The position numbers were made by a program, and so were the translations under genes. Below are positions 16,596 to 24,798 of a stretch of DNA of 39,516 nucleotides, one piece after another (the stretch's first letter is position 1; the number at the start of each line of letters is the position of its first letter). The notes beneath the pieces are model-generated. The model saw only the letters and a program-made list of their open reading frames with translations. It did no database searches and was not told the origin of the DNA. This DNA is from Anaerolineae bacterium (GTDB taxonomy: Bacteria; Chloroflexota; Anaerolineae; B4-G1). Where the stretch lies: contig JAUWNP010000021.1 of assembly GCA_030612585.1 (NCBI GenBank), positions 1 through 39,516 of the forward strand, given 5' to 3'.

Positions 16596-16624
16596 TTGCC
16601 TCCTGCCCCCTCCTGGTGTACAAT
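16596..16624 (+). promoter_or_regulatory. Promoter of the response regulator gene
   Basis: TTGCCT (16596-16601), 17 bases, TACAAT (16619-16624): a reasonable sigma-70 promoter. A 7-bp hairpin (AAGTGGG 16638-16644, CCCACTT 16652-16658) lies in the short leader just ahead of the ATG at 16672 and might affect translation. Confidence 0.6.
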
Positions 16625-16671
16625 CCCCGCTAGTAGGAAGTGGGCCTCAGTCCCACTTGAGAACCAGCGCA

Positions 16672-17373
16672 ATGAACCAACAATTCAGACTCTTGCTCGT
16701 TGAGGACGACCCCGCCGTGGGCCAGAGCCTGCGCACTGGCCTGGAGTGGGAAGGGTTCACCGTTGCCTGGATGAAACGGGGCCAGGCGGGGGTGGACTAC
16801 GCCTGTGACCACCATCCCCACTTGGTCATCCTCGACGTGCAGTTGCCCGACGGCTCCGGCTTTGACTTTTGCCGCCAGATGCGCCAGAGCGGCCTGCGTC
16901 AGCCCATCATCATGCTCACCGTCCGCTGCGAGGAGTTGGACAAAGTGGTGGGTCTGACGATGGGGGCCGATGATTACGTCACCAAGCCCTTCGGCCTGCG
17001 CGAACTGATCGCCCGCATCCGCGCCCAGTTGCGCCGCGCCTACGGTGACCTGGCGGCAGGTACCGAGGGCGATCCGCTGTACGCCGGCGACCTGATCATT
17101 GACCGTGGGCGGGCTCAGGTGCGGCGTGGCAAACGGCTGCTAAACCTGACCCCGACCGAGTTCCGGCTGCTGGTCTACCTGGCCCGCCACCCCGGGCAGG
17201 CGCTCAGCCGCGCCCAGATACTCGACTCCGTGTGGGGCTACGAGACCGACGTAAGCGACGAGCGCACCGTGGACGTTCACGTCCGCCGCCTGCGCGAAAA
17301 GGTCGAACTCGACCCCAGTTGCCCTTCCCTCATCCTCACTGTTCCTGGCATCGGCTACCGCCTCGTGGGATAG
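16672..17373 (+). CDS. OmpR/PhoB-family response regulator
   Basis: The product has 233 residues from ATG at 16672; an in-frame TTG at 16657 would add five. The receiver domain has the acidic pair in LLVEDDPAV (11-12), phospho-acceptor Asp55 in LVILDVQLPD and Lys105 in DDYVTKPFG. The C-terminal winged helix (about 137-233) has LTPTEFRLLVYLARHPGQA and the recognition helix DERTVDVHVRRLREKVE, ending in the GIGYRLVG hairpin. It is a transcription factor activated by phosphorylation. The only kinase on the same strand nearby is encoded at 26831-28420, at the far end of the transporter-protease block, and is the likely partner. An inverted repeat 98 bases downstream may be its target. Confidence 0.93.
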   Translation: MNQQFRLLLVEDDPAVGQSLRTGLEWEGFTVAWMKRGQAGVDYACDHHPHLVILDVQLPDGSGFDFCRQMRQSGLRQPIIMLTVRCEELDKVVGLTMGADDYVTKPFGLRELIARIRAQLRRAYGDLAAGTEGDPLYAGDLIIDRGRAQVRRGKRLLNLTPTEFRLLVYLARHPGQALSRAQILDSVWGYETDVSDERTVDVHVRRLREKVELDPSCPSLILTVPGIGYRLVG

Positions 17374-17470
17374 CACTCTAACCCACGTTTCACGCATCAC
17401 GTCCTCGCGACGGTGCCCATTGGCGTAGCGAACTCTGCTCGTCTCGCAGACTTCAAGTGCGCCCGATATA

Positions 17471-17523
17471 TTACGAAACTGTAATCCCCCTGTAAACGTT
17501 TCGTAATCCCACTCTGCTATCAT
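17471..17523 (+). promoter_or_regulatory. Putative regulator-controlled promoter of the MacA-like operon
   Basis: A 9-bp inverted repeat TTACGAAAC (17471-17479) / GTTTCGTAA (17498-17506) contains in its spacer the related elements TGTAATCCCC and TGTAAAC. A -10-like TATCAT lies at 17518-17523 without a good -35, as expected for an activated promoter. The spacing fits binding by the OmpR-type protein encoded just upstream. The sequence is observed; the role is inferred. Confidence 0.5.
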
Positions 17524-17578
17524 ACGCCTGTATCTGGCAAGCCGTTCGACATTGCTCACGGCAAGCAGGGAGGGATGG

Positions 17579-18934
17579 ATGAAACGTGGAACTGTGATAC
17601 TCATCGGGCTGGTCGCGCTGGCGCTGGTCGGCACCGCCGGCTACTTTGGCTTCCGCAGCACCCAACCCGCCGCCGTGCCGACCCCCAGCGCGCCCCGGAC
17701 CGTCCCCGTGACCCGGGGTGGCGTGCGCCAGACAGTGAACGCGCCGGGCCAGTTGGTCACCACGCGCCAGGTTGACCTGACCCTCGACGTGGGCGGCCGG
17801 CTGGAGGAGGCGCCGGTCCGCCCTGGCGATAGGGTGCAAGAGGGAGACGTGCTGGCGCGCCTGGGGACCGATCCGCTGGAGCAGGCCGTGGCCCAGGCCG
17901 ACGTCAACGTGCGCCTGGCCCAACTGGACCTGGCCGCCGCCCGCGAGGGGCCCAGCGAGACCGAACTGGCCGCTGCCCGCGCCACCGTGCGCGACGCCCG
18001 CGTCGAGTCGGAGGTTGCACAGCACGCCTACAGCGCCACGCTCAATTCCCGCCTCGACTCCACCGTGCGCTCCCGCAAGATCGAATTCGACTGGTACGTC
18101 GGCCACTATCAGGAGGCGAAAGCAAAGTTCGAGAGGGGCAAACTCAGCCAGAGCGACCACGACCACGCGATGAACGCCATGATCTCGGCCGAGGGACGGC
18201 TGAACGAAGCCATCGAGCAGGCGCGCATGGAGGAACTCCAGTCTCAGAACCGGGTAGACCAGGCCGAGAGCGCCCTCTACCAGTCCTGGCAGAAGTTACA
18301 ACTCCTGCAAAGCGGCCCGCTCACGGAGACGGTCATGAGAGCCGAACTGGACGTGGACCAGGCGCTGCTGGCCCGCGAGGAGGCGCGCGCCGACCTGGAT
18401 GCGGCGGTGCTGCGCGCCCCCTTCGACGGCATCGTGCTGGAGGTCAACGCTGCCCCTGGCGACCGCGTCTCGGCCGGCGCGACGCTGATCACCCTGATGG
18501 ACCCGACCGCTCTCGAGGCCAAGGTCACGGTGATCGAGGAGGACCTGCCGCTGATCGAGGCTGGCCAGCCGGTCGAACTCTTCGTGGACGCTCTCCCCGA
18601 CGCCTCCTTGCGCGGCCACGTCGCCCGCATCATTCCCCAGAGCGTCCCCGGCGAGAGCCCGCGCTACCCCGTCTACATCACCCTCGACGACGAGTTGCCG
18701 GCCGTGCTGGCGCCGGGGATGACGGTTGACGCCTCGATCGTCACCGCCGAGCGACAGGACGTGTTGACGCTGCCGCGTGCGCTGGTGCGCGCCCGCTCCG
18801 ACGGCACCGCGCAGGTCAAAGTGTGGGTCGCGGGACGGGTCGAGGAGCGCACCGTGCGCATCGGCCTGCGCGGCGACCTGCGCGTGGAGATCGTGGAGGG
18901 GCTGCGCGAGGGAGAGCAGGTGGTGGGGGAATGA
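17579..18934 (+). CDS. MacA/HlyD-like periplasmic adaptor (membrane fusion protein)
   Basis: The product has 451 residues from ATG at 17579 behind GGGAGGG. A single N-terminal membrane segment (about 6-25) anchors an extracytoplasmic chain. The biotinyl-lipoyl half [27 protein letters not shown] is followed by a long alpha-hairpin (about 95-260, rich in Glu, Ala, Gln) and the second lipoyl half [24 protein letters not shown], then beta-barrel and membrane-proximal domains. Such proteins bridge a MacB-type ABC permease to the outside and stimulate its ATPase. The stop overlaps the next start (ATGA), so the three transporter genes are coupled. No TolC-like outer membrane partner is in the window. 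Confidence 0.9.
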   Translation: MKRGTVILIGLVALALVGTAGYFGFRSTQPAAVPTPSAPRTVPVTRGGVRQTVNAPGQLVTTRQVDLTLDVGGRLEEAPVRPGDRVQEGDVLARLGTDPLEQAVAQADVNVRLAQLDLAAAREGPSETELAAARATVRDARVESEVAQHAYSATLNSRLDSTVRSRKIEFDWYVGHYQEAKAKFERGKLSQSDHDHAMNAMISAEGRLNEAIEQARMEELQSQNRVDQAESALYQSWQKLQLLQSGPLTETVMRAELDVDQALLAREEARADLDAAVLRAPFDGIVLEVNAAPGDRVSAGATLITLMDPTALEAKVTVIEEDLPLIEAGQPVELFVDALPDASLRGHVARIIPQSVPGESPRYPVYITLDDELPAVLAPGMTVDASIVTAERQDVLTLPRALVRARSDGTAQVKVWVAGRVEERTVRIGLRGDLRVEIVEGLREGEQVVGE

Positions 18935-19602
18935 GTGACTGGATCATCGAGGCAGAGGGGTTGACGAAAATGTACCGCATGGGGCGGACGGAGGTGCACG
19001 CGCTGCGCGGGGTGGACCTGCGCGTGCGGGCCGGCGAGTTCGTGGCGCTGATGGGGCCCTCGGGCAGCGGCAAGTCCACGCTGATGCACCTCCTGGGCTG
19101 CCTGGACAAACCGACGGCGGGCACCTACTGCCTGGAGGGGCGTGACGTGAGTGCGCTCTCCGACGACGAGCGGGCCCGCCTGCGCGGACACCGCATCGGC
19201 TTCGTTTTCCAGACCTTCAACCTGCTGCCCCGCCTGGACGCGCTGGGCAACGTCGCGCTGCCGCTGCTCTACCAGGGGAACACGCCCGGCGTCGAGCAGC
19301 GCGCCGCCGAAGCACTGACCCGCGTGGGATTGGCCGACCGGCTGCGCCACCGCCCCGCCGAACTTTCGGGCGGCGAGCGACAGCGGGTCGCCATCGCCCG
19401 CGCCCTGGTGACCGACCCGGCCCTCATCCTGGCCGACGAGCCCACCGGCAACCTGGACAGCCAGACCGGGGCTGACATCCTGTCGCTCCTTGCCGCTCTT
19501 CACGCCGATGGACGCACGGTGCTCGTCGTGACCCACGACGCCGACGTGGCCGCCTACGCCCGGCGCGTCCTGCACATGCTCGACGGCCGGCTCGTGACCT
19601 GA
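18931..19602 (+). CDS. MacB/LolD-type ABC ATPase
   Basis: The product has 223 residues, starting at the ATG that overlaps the adaptor stop. Walker [10 protein letters not shown] (42-50), Q94, signature [15 protein letters not shown] (145-159), Walker B LILADE (165-170) and switch His202 in VVTHD are all intact. The phrase [10 protein letters not shown] is typical of the LolD/MacB/FtsE group. It powers the FtsX-type permease encoded 18 bases downstream through mechanical coupling rather than by a conventional translocation channel. Confidence 0.93.
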   Translation: MSDWIIEAEGLTKMYRMGRTEVHALRGVDLRVRAGEFVALMGPSGSGKSTLMHLLGCLDKPTAGTYCLEGRDVSALSDDERARLRGHRIGFVFQTFNLLPRLDALGNVALPLLYQGNTPGVEQRAAEALTRVGLADRLRHRPAELSGGERQRVAIARALVTDPALILADEPTGNLDSQTGADILSLLAALHADGRTVLVVTHDADVAAYARRVLHMLDGRLVT

Positions 19603-19620
19603 AACCGGCAGGAGTTCACT

Positions 19621-20910
19621 ATGTCTCTTCTAAACACTATCCGCACTGCCTTTCGGGGCTTCACCGAGAACAAACTGCGTGCCATCCTCACGACGCTGGG
19701 CGTCGTCATCGGCGTGGCCTCGGTCATCGCTATGCTGGCGCTGGGCACCGGCGCCCGCGCCGCCGTCGGCGCCCAGTTCCGCTTCCTCGGCTCCGACGAG
19801 GTGATGATCACCGCCGACTGGATGATGCAGGAAGAGGGCACGGGCCGGCCGCTGACCTACCAGGACGGCCTGCAGATGGTGGAGGCGGTAGAATTGGTGG
19901 AACGGGTGGAGATGTCGGTCAGCGGCTTCGCCAAGGTGCGCCGCGGGCGGGTGGTGCTGGATATGTACGCCTCCGGCACCACCGCCGACGTGCTGGAGAC
20001 GTTGGGCCGCGACTGCGACGTGCAGCCCGCCGGCTGGCCGGAGGGGGAGCCGCTGAGCGCGAGTGCCTTCGTCGGCGAGGGGCGCTTCTTCACCCCGGCC
20101 GAGGTGCGGGACGGCGCCGACGTCTGTGTCCTGGGCTACCAGACCGCCCAGGACCTCTTCGAGGGCGACGATCCATTGGGCGCACCGATCCAGGTCAACC
20201 GGGAGCGATGCGAGGTCATCGGCGTCCTGGCCGAACTGGAGCCGACCGACCCGGAAGAGCGCCGTCGCGGGCGCTTCAACGACGCGCTCTACATGCCCAT
20301 CAGCACCGCCATCCGCAACCTCTATGGCGAGGGAGAGGAGCCCTCGGTGGGGATCACCGCCCACGTCAGCGACGAGAGCCGCATGGACGAGGCCAGGTCG
20401 CAGATCGTGGCCTACCTGCGGGAGCGGCACGAGATCGAGTCCGACGCCGACGGCCATTACGAGGACGACTTCAATCTGACGACCCAGAAGGACATTCTGG
20501 GGGCGCAGCAGGAAGCGGCGCGCACCTTTGCGCTCCTCTTGGCGGCGATGGCGACCGTCTCGCTCATCGTGGGCGGCATCGGCATCATGAACGTGATGCT
20601 GGTCGCGGTGACGGAGCGCACGCGCGAGATCGGCGTGCGTATGGCGGTCGGCGCACGGCGGCGCGACATCGTGGCCCAGTTCCTGCTGGAATCGGTGCTC
20701 ATCAGCGCGGGCGGCGGGCTGCTCGGTATCGCCACAGGTGTGCTGGCCATCCCGCTGGCGGCGACGCTGAACCAGGGGATGGCTCTCCTTGCCCCCGGCA
20801 GCATCCCGCTCTCCTTCGGCTTCTCGCTGCTGGTGGGGGTGGCGTTCGGGCTCTACCCGGCGCTGCGGGCGGCGCGGCTGGACCCGATTGAGGCACTGCG
20901 GTATGAATGA
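19621..20910 (+). CDS. MacB/FtsX-type ABC permease
   Basis: The product has 429 residues from ATG at 19621 with AGGAG upstream. One membrane segment near the N-terminus (LTTLGVVIGVASVIAMLALG) is followed by a large extracytoplasmic MacB-PCD domain (about 50-290). Three C-terminal membrane segments follow. They include IVGGIGIMNVMLVAVTERTREIGVRMAVGARRRDI (the coupling-helix region) and a terminal LDPIEALRYE. Members export antibiotics, peptides or lipoproteins. The next genes encode small membrane-anchored proteins and a lipoprotein, which could be its clients; this is inference. Confidence 0.92.
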   Translation: MSLLNTIRTAFRGFTENKLRAILTTLGVVIGVASVIAMLALGTGARAAVGAQFRFLGSDEVMITADWMMQEEGTGRPLTYQDGLQMVEAVELVERVEMSVSGFAKVRRGRVVLDMYASGTTADVLETLGRDCDVQPAGWPEGEPLSASAFVGEGRFFTPAEVRDGADVCVLGYQTAQDLFEGDDPLGAPIQVNRERCEVIGVLAELEPTDPEERRRGRFNDALYMPISTAIRNLYGEGEEPSVGITAHVSDESRMDEARSQIVAYLRERHEIESDADGHYEDDFNLTTQKDILGAQQEAARTFALLLAAMATVSLIVGGIGIMNVMLVAVTERTREIGVRMAVGARRRDIVAQFLLESVLISAGGGLLGIATGVLAIPLAATLNQGMALLAPGSIPLSFGFSLLVGVAFGLYPALRAARLDPIEALRYE

Positions 20911-21025
20911 GCAATGACAGATGACCAATAGCAGAACCGGAGGTGTGGAAATGGACGAAATGAATCAGCTTACCACCCAATCAGCCAACCAAGACGTCAC
21001 ACTCAAAACGAAGGGGGAGGATAAG

Positions 21026-21589
21026 ATGGATAGCGCGATGGGAACGGCCAAACACCCACAGAAGCGCGGACGGCGCGTGGTGTGGCTTCTCCTCGGGGGC
21101 AGCCTACTGCTGGTGCTGCTGGTCGGTGCAGCCTTCGTGGCCGGGAGACTGCTGGCCCGGCAGCCTCAGGAAGGCGTGGCGTTCTCGTCCTCGGGGGAGA
21201 ATGTGCACCATTTCGGCCCTGTCGAGCGGCCCGAGGAGTTGCCCGACGAGGAGCCCGACGTGTGCGGCGTCGTCACGCGCCGGGACGGGAACAGTCTCTT
21301 CCTGGGCACTGGCAGTTACAGCGTCGGTGTCGGTGAGGATGGCGTCACTGAGCTGGACTACAGCGGCCCGGGGGTGGAGGTCGTCGTCACCCACGACACC
21401 GAAATCTACGAGGAGACCATAGAGCTGGACTTCGAGGCAGACACCATGCAGCGGACGCTGGAGCCCGCCACGCTGGATGACATCGTTCAGGCCACCAGCG
21501 TCCAGGTGTGGGGCGAGAAGCGCGGCGACCGCGTCACGGCCCGCGTGCTGGTCTACCAGTCTATGGGCCCGCGCGCCAGACGGCCGTGA
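21026..21589 (+). CDS. Membrane-anchored DUF5666-like protein, paralog 1
   Basis: The product has 187 residues from ATG at 21026 (GGGGAGG upstream); this start aligns with the other four paralogs, whereas an in-frame ATG at 20921 would add 35 unconserved residues. A basic N-terminus (QKRGRR) precedes one membrane segment (about 18-40), so the rest should lie outside the cell. A short acidic Pro/Glu linker VERPEELPDEEPDV leads to a beta-rich domain: CGVVTRRDGNSLFLGTG, VEVVVTHDTEIYEE and SVQVWGEKRGDRVTARVLVYQ. This resembles the OB-like DUF5666 domain. Function unknown. It is the first of five similar genes and is separated from the second by a repeat and a lipoprotein gene. Confidence 0.85.
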   Translation: MDSAMGTAKHPQKRGRRVVWLLLGGSLLLVLLVGAAFVAGRLLARQPQEGVAFSSSGENVHHFGPVERPEELPDEEPDVCGVVTRRDGNSLFLGTGSYSVGVGEDGVTELDYSGPGVEVVVTHDTEIYEETIELDFEADTMQRTLEPATLDDIVQATSVQVWGEKRGDRVTARVLVYQSMGPRARRP

Positions 21590-21630
21590 GTGTATAGCGA
21601 AGCTTCGCCTCAAACCGACGAGCCATAACG

Positions 21631-21737
21631 TGTCATTCTGAGCGATCGGAAGGAGCGAAGCCTGTCCTGAGCGCAGTCGAAGGAAATCTCGTTCCACAAG
21701 CCAGAAACGGGATGCTTCACTTCGCTCAGCATACAGG
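21631..21737. repeat. Dispersed repeat element (TCATTCTGAGCG...CGCTCAGCAT type)
   Basis: The gap between paralog 1 and the lipoprotein gene holds a MITE-like element. It begins TGTCATTCTGAGCG and ends CGCTCAGCATACAGG, with rough inverse ends. Inside, 21661-21683 is CCTGTCCTGAGCGCAGTCGA plus AGG, the reverse of the motif found inside a kinase gene at 28138-28160. Confidence 0.65.
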
Positions 21738-21759
21738 CAAAATGAAGGGAGGTTGAACC

Positions 21760-22815
21760 ATGTCCAAGAATATCACTATCGCCTTCGGGACCTTGATTAT
21801 CCTACTGCTAGCGGCCGGGGTGCTCTTCGCCCTCCCCGCTTGCACGAGCCCCGAATCGGCCTGGAAGTCTGGCCTCGCACTTACTCCCGGCACCGCTGAC
21901 CCGTTCTCCAGCCGGATTAATCCCGAACCGGCCTGGGAGCGCGGTTCCAGCGGCCCCATCCATCACTTCGCCCTGGCGACCGACCTGCCCACCGACCTGC
22001 CGGACGAGGCACCGCTGTACCATCTACGTTCCACCGAGGCCGTCTCGGATACCTGGGCGACTCACGTGGCAGCCAGTCTGGGCTTCGAGGGACAGCCCAT
22101 CAAACTCAGCCGTGAGTACCACTGGAGCGCCAACGGCGCGGCTGTGCTGACGGTTTACGCCACCTGCGCCTTCCAATCCAGCGAGATGCCCGACAGCGAC
22201 ACCAGTGCCGGGCCCATCTCGACGGCCGAGGAAGCCATCGCCGCAGCCCGCACGTGGCTGGAGGACCGGGACCTGCTGCCAGCCGATTGCACCGTCGCCC
22301 CCGAGGCCTGGCCCAACGACCGTGACTTGCCCCCCGGCTCGCTCCCGGCCTATCCCGGCTGGATCGTGCGCTTCCAGCGTCACCTGGATGGCATTCCGGT
22401 AGGCGGCTTTTGGACCAGCGGCGTGGTCTTGGAACTGGGGGATGACGGCCGAGTGCATCGCATGACCTACGTCCACCGCGAGATCGAAGCGTCGAGACCG
22501 GTCCGGTTGCGCCCGGTGGCCGATGCCTGGGCCGAGTTGCAGGCGACTGCTGCCCCCGCCTTCGTAGACACCAGCTTCCCGCTGGGTGGGGGCGGGGAGA
22601 CCCCCCCGGACTACACGCCCACTCCGCGCACTGGGGCTGTCACGTCGGTGACGCTGGCCTACCGCGACAACGTGCATCAGCCAACCTTTGAGCCGTACTA
22701 TGCTTTCCACGGCGACCTGAACGCAACGGATCCCTACGGCCAGCCGATCACCTTCACTGCCTACGTACCTGCCAGGTCGCCCGGCGTCTCGTCCGACCCG
22801 GCAACCACTGAATGA
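21760..22815 (+). CDS. Secreted lipoprotein of unknown function
   Basis: The product has 351 residues. A hydrophobic signal (about 5-27) ends in ALPAC with Cys28 as probable lipidation site. The mature part starts with a Ser/Pro-rich linker, then an alpha/beta region with STAEEAIAAARTWLEDRDLLP, a pattern reminiscent of PepSY-like repeats, and YPGWIVRFQRHLDGIPVGGF. It ends in a Pro/Thr-rich tail. No family is recognised with confidence and no catalytic residues stand out. It lies between paralogs 1 and 2 of the DUF5666-like set, 23 bases upstream of paralog 2, so it is probably co-expressed and may be a partner or client of the MacB-like permease. Confidence 0.8.
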   Translation: MSKNITIAFGTLIILLLAAGVLFALPACTSPESAWKSGLALTPGTADPFSSRINPEPAWERGSSGPIHHFALATDLPTDLPDEAPLYHLRSTEAVSDTWATHVAASLGFEGQPIKLSREYHWSANGAAVLTVYATCAFQSSEMPDSDTSAGPISTAEEAIAAARTWLEDRDLLPADCTVAPEAWPNDRDLPPGSLPAYPGWIVRFQRHLDGIPVGGFWTSGVVLELGDDGRVHRMTYVHREIEASRPVRLRPVADAWAELQATAAPAFVDTSFPLGGGGETPPDYTPTPRTGAVTSVTLAYRDNVHQPTFEPYYAFHGDLNATDPYGQPITFTAYVPARSPGVSSDPATTE

Positions 22816-22838
22816 CAAGAAGTAAGGAGGACAAAACG

Positions 22839-23639
22839 ATGGATAACGAGATGAGAGCGACTGCGCGCCCACAGAAACGTAAGCGGGATGGAGCATGGCT
22901 CGTTGGACTGGGATGCGGCCTGCTGGCAGTACTGCTGGTGGTGGTGCTACTGGTCGGCGGGGCCTTCGTGGCCGGGCAACTGACGGCGGAAGGCGGGCAG
23001 GTAGTGATGCCGTTTAGCAGTCTCTTTGAACGCCCCGAAGAGCTGCCCGGCGAACCGCCCGGTGTCGAGGGCGGCGAGGGTGGACAGGCAGAGGAAGGAA
23101 CCATGCCGACGATTGCTGCGTTTACGGCCACGCCGGCCCCTACTCCTAGCCCCCGCCTGCATCTCGGTGAGGGTGGGATAGAAGGAACCGTCGGCCCTCC
23201 CGAGCAGCCCGAGGAGCCGCCCGGCGAACCGCCAGGCGGTGAAGGCCAGGAGGGGCCTGTTGGCCCTCTCGAAAGGCCCGAGGAGTTGCCCGACGAACCT
23301 CCTGACGTCTCCGGCGTCTGCCTGCGTCGCGATGGCAACAGTCTCTTCCTGGGCATCGGCGGTTACAGCATCAGTGTCGGCCCGGATGGCGCTACCGACG
23401 TAGACTATGATGGCCCGGAGGTCGAGGTCGTCGTCACCTCTGAGACGGAAATCTACGCGGAGAGGGTTGAATTCCCGCAGGGGGGAGCCACTCCCCCGCA
23501 GCACACCGTGCAACCCGGCTCGCTGGACGACGTCGTTCAGGGCACCGGCGTCCGGGTGTGGGGCGAGCAGGACGGCGACCGCATCGTGGCCCGCGTGCTG
23601 GTCTACCAGGCTATGGCCGGGCGCATCGAACAGCCTTGA
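22839..23639 (+). CDS. Membrane-anchored DUF5666-like protein, paralog 2 (extended linker)
   Basis: The product has 266 residues from ATG at 22839 with AAGGAGG (22824-22830); an earlier ATG at 22812 overlaps the lipoprotein stop but lacks a site. The layout is as in paralog 1, with basic tail and one membrane segment (about 20-45). The linker here is enlarged by about 80 residues: three copies of a PEELPGEPP-like unit (ERPEELPGEPPG, EQPEEPPGEPPG, ERPEELPDEPPD) and a TPAPTPSP stretch. The C-terminal domain is well conserved (SGVCLRRDGNSLFLGIGGYS, VEVVVTSETEIYAE, GVRVWGEQDGDRIVARVLVYQ). The long Pro/Glu spacer may carry the domain further from the membrane. Confidence 0.85.
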   Translation: MDNEMRATARPQKRKRDGAWLVGLGCGLLAVLLVVVLLVGGAFVAGQLTAEGGQVVMPFSSLFERPEELPGEPPGVEGGEGGQAEEGTMPTIAAFTATPAPTPSPRLHLGEGGIEGTVGPPEQPEEPPGEPPGGEGQEGPVGPLERPEELPDEPPDVSGVCLRRDGNSLFLGIGGYSISVGPDGATDVDYDGPEVEVVVTSETEIYAERVEFPQGGATPPQHTVQPGSLDDVVQGTGVRVWGEQDGDRIVARVLVYQAMAGRIEQP

Positions 23640-23671
23640 CGGTGCGCTCGGAACATAAGGAGGCGAATGGA

Positions 23672-24175
23672 ATGGATGACCTGGCAGAAGCGACAGCGCC
23701 GCCGCAGGAACGTGGACGGTGCACGGCGTGGCTCCTCCTCGGGGGCGGCCTGCTGCTGGTCGTGCAAGGGCCAGGCGGCGAGGTCGGCGTGCCGGCGATG
23801 CCCTTCGAGCTGGAGCGGCCCGAGGAGTTGCCTGACGAGGGGCCCGACGTCGTCGGCGTCGTCACGCGCCGCGACAACAACAGCCTCTTCCTGGGCACCG
23901 GCACCTTCGTCAAGGTCGAGGTGGGACCGGACGGCGCCACCGACGTGGACTACGATGGCCCGGAGATCGAGGTCGTCGTCACCCGTGACGCCGAAATCTA
24001 CGCGGAGCGCATCGAGATTCAGGAAGACGCTGTGAAGCAAACCCTGGGGCCCAGTTCGCTGGAAGACATTGGGCAAGGGAGCAGCGTCCAGGTGTGGGGT
24101 GAGAAGCGCGGCGACCGCACCGTGGCCCGCGTGCTGGTCTACCAGTTATGGGTAGAGCAACCGGTACAGCCTTGA
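23672..24175 (+). CDS. DUF5666-like protein, paralog 3 (shortened membrane segment)
   Basis: The product has 167 residues from ATG at 23672 behind AAGGAGG; this start aligns with paralogs 4 and 5. The C-terminal domain is intact (VGVVTRRDNNSLFLGTG, IEVVVTRDAEIYAE, SVQVWGEKRGDRTVARVLVYQ). The membrane segment is reduced to AWLLLGGGLLLVV, because about 20 codons covering the second half of the helix and the start of the linker are missing relative to its neighbours. It may be secreted, poorly anchored or non-functional. The 32-base spacer on its left is nearly the same as the spacers flanking paralogs 4 and 5, showing tandem duplication. Confidence 0.82.
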   Translation: MDDLAEATAPPQERGRCTAWLLLGGGLLLVVQGPGGEVGVPAMPFELERPEELPDEGPDVVGVVTRRDNNSLFLGTGTFVKVEVGPDGATDVDYDGPEIEVVVTRDAEIYAERIEIQEDAVKQTLGPSSLEDIGQGSSVQVWGEKRGDRTVARVLVYQLWVEQPVQP

Positions 24176-24206
24176 CGGTGCGCCCGGAACAAAGGAGGCA
24201 GACGAA

Positions 24207-24767
24207 ATGAACGACCTGACAGAAACGGGTGCGCTGCCGCAGAAGCGCGGTCGGCGCACGGTGTGGCTCGTCCTCGCAGGCGGGCCGCTGCTGGTGCTGC
24301 TGGTCGGGGCGGCCTTCGTGGGTGGACGGCTGCTGGCCTGGCAGCCTCCTCGAGAAGACGTGGAGGTCGTACAGATGTGGGAGGGCGGTGAGAGCGTGCA
24401 GGTCGTTGGCGAGTTCGAGGAGCCCGAGCAAATGCCCGACGAGAAGGCCGCCGTCATCGACGTCGTCACGCGCCGTGACGGCAACAGCCTCTTCGTAGGC
24501 ACTGGCCTTACCGGGGTCGGGCACAATCGTCCGGATGGCTCCATTGAGATGGAGTGGAATGGCCCGGAGGTCGAGGTCGTCGTCACTCACGACACTGAGA
24601 TCTACGAGGAAGACATAGAGACAGATACTGCCCAGATATTTTGGGAACCCGGCTCGCTGGATGACATCGCTCAGAACGCCGTCGTCAAAGCGTGGGGCGA
24701 GAAGCGCGGCGCCCGCACCGTGGCCCGCGTGTTGGCCTACGATCTCATGCGCATCGAACTGCCTTGA
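24207..24767 (+). CDS. Membrane-anchored DUF5666-like protein, paralog 4
   Basis: The product has 186 residues from ATG at 24207 (AAAGGAGG upstream). The basic tail QKRGRR, one membrane segment (about 18-42), an acidic linker and the C-terminal domain are present. It is the most divergent copy: the ERPEELPDE linker is EEPEQMPDE, LGTG is VGTG, and the final strands read VVKAWGEKRGARTVARVLAYD. Divergence outside the anchor suggests a different ligand or relaxed selection. Confidence 0.83.
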   Translation: MNDLTETGALPQKRGRRTVWLVLAGGPLLVLLVGAAFVGGRLLAWQPPREDVEVVQMWEGGESVQVVGEFEEPEQMPDEKAAVIDVVTRRDGNSLFVGTGLTGVGHNRPDGSIEMEWNGPEVEVVVTHDTEIYEEDIETDTAQIFWEPGSLDDIAQNAVVKAWGEKRGARTVARVLAYDLMRIELP

Positions 24768-24798
24768 CGGTGCGCCCGGAGCGAGAGGGGCAAATGGA

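Noticed and set aside
19630..20928. 432-codon minus-strand frame opposite the MacB-like permease
   Set aside because: Histidine- and glutamine-rich mirror frame of a strongly conserved permease; not a gene.
23634..24780. TTGACG in each paralog spacer as a -35 promoter box
   Set aside because: No -10 element lies 16-18 bases downstream in any spacer, and the sequence overlaps conserved stop codons; duplicated 3' ends explain the recurrence.
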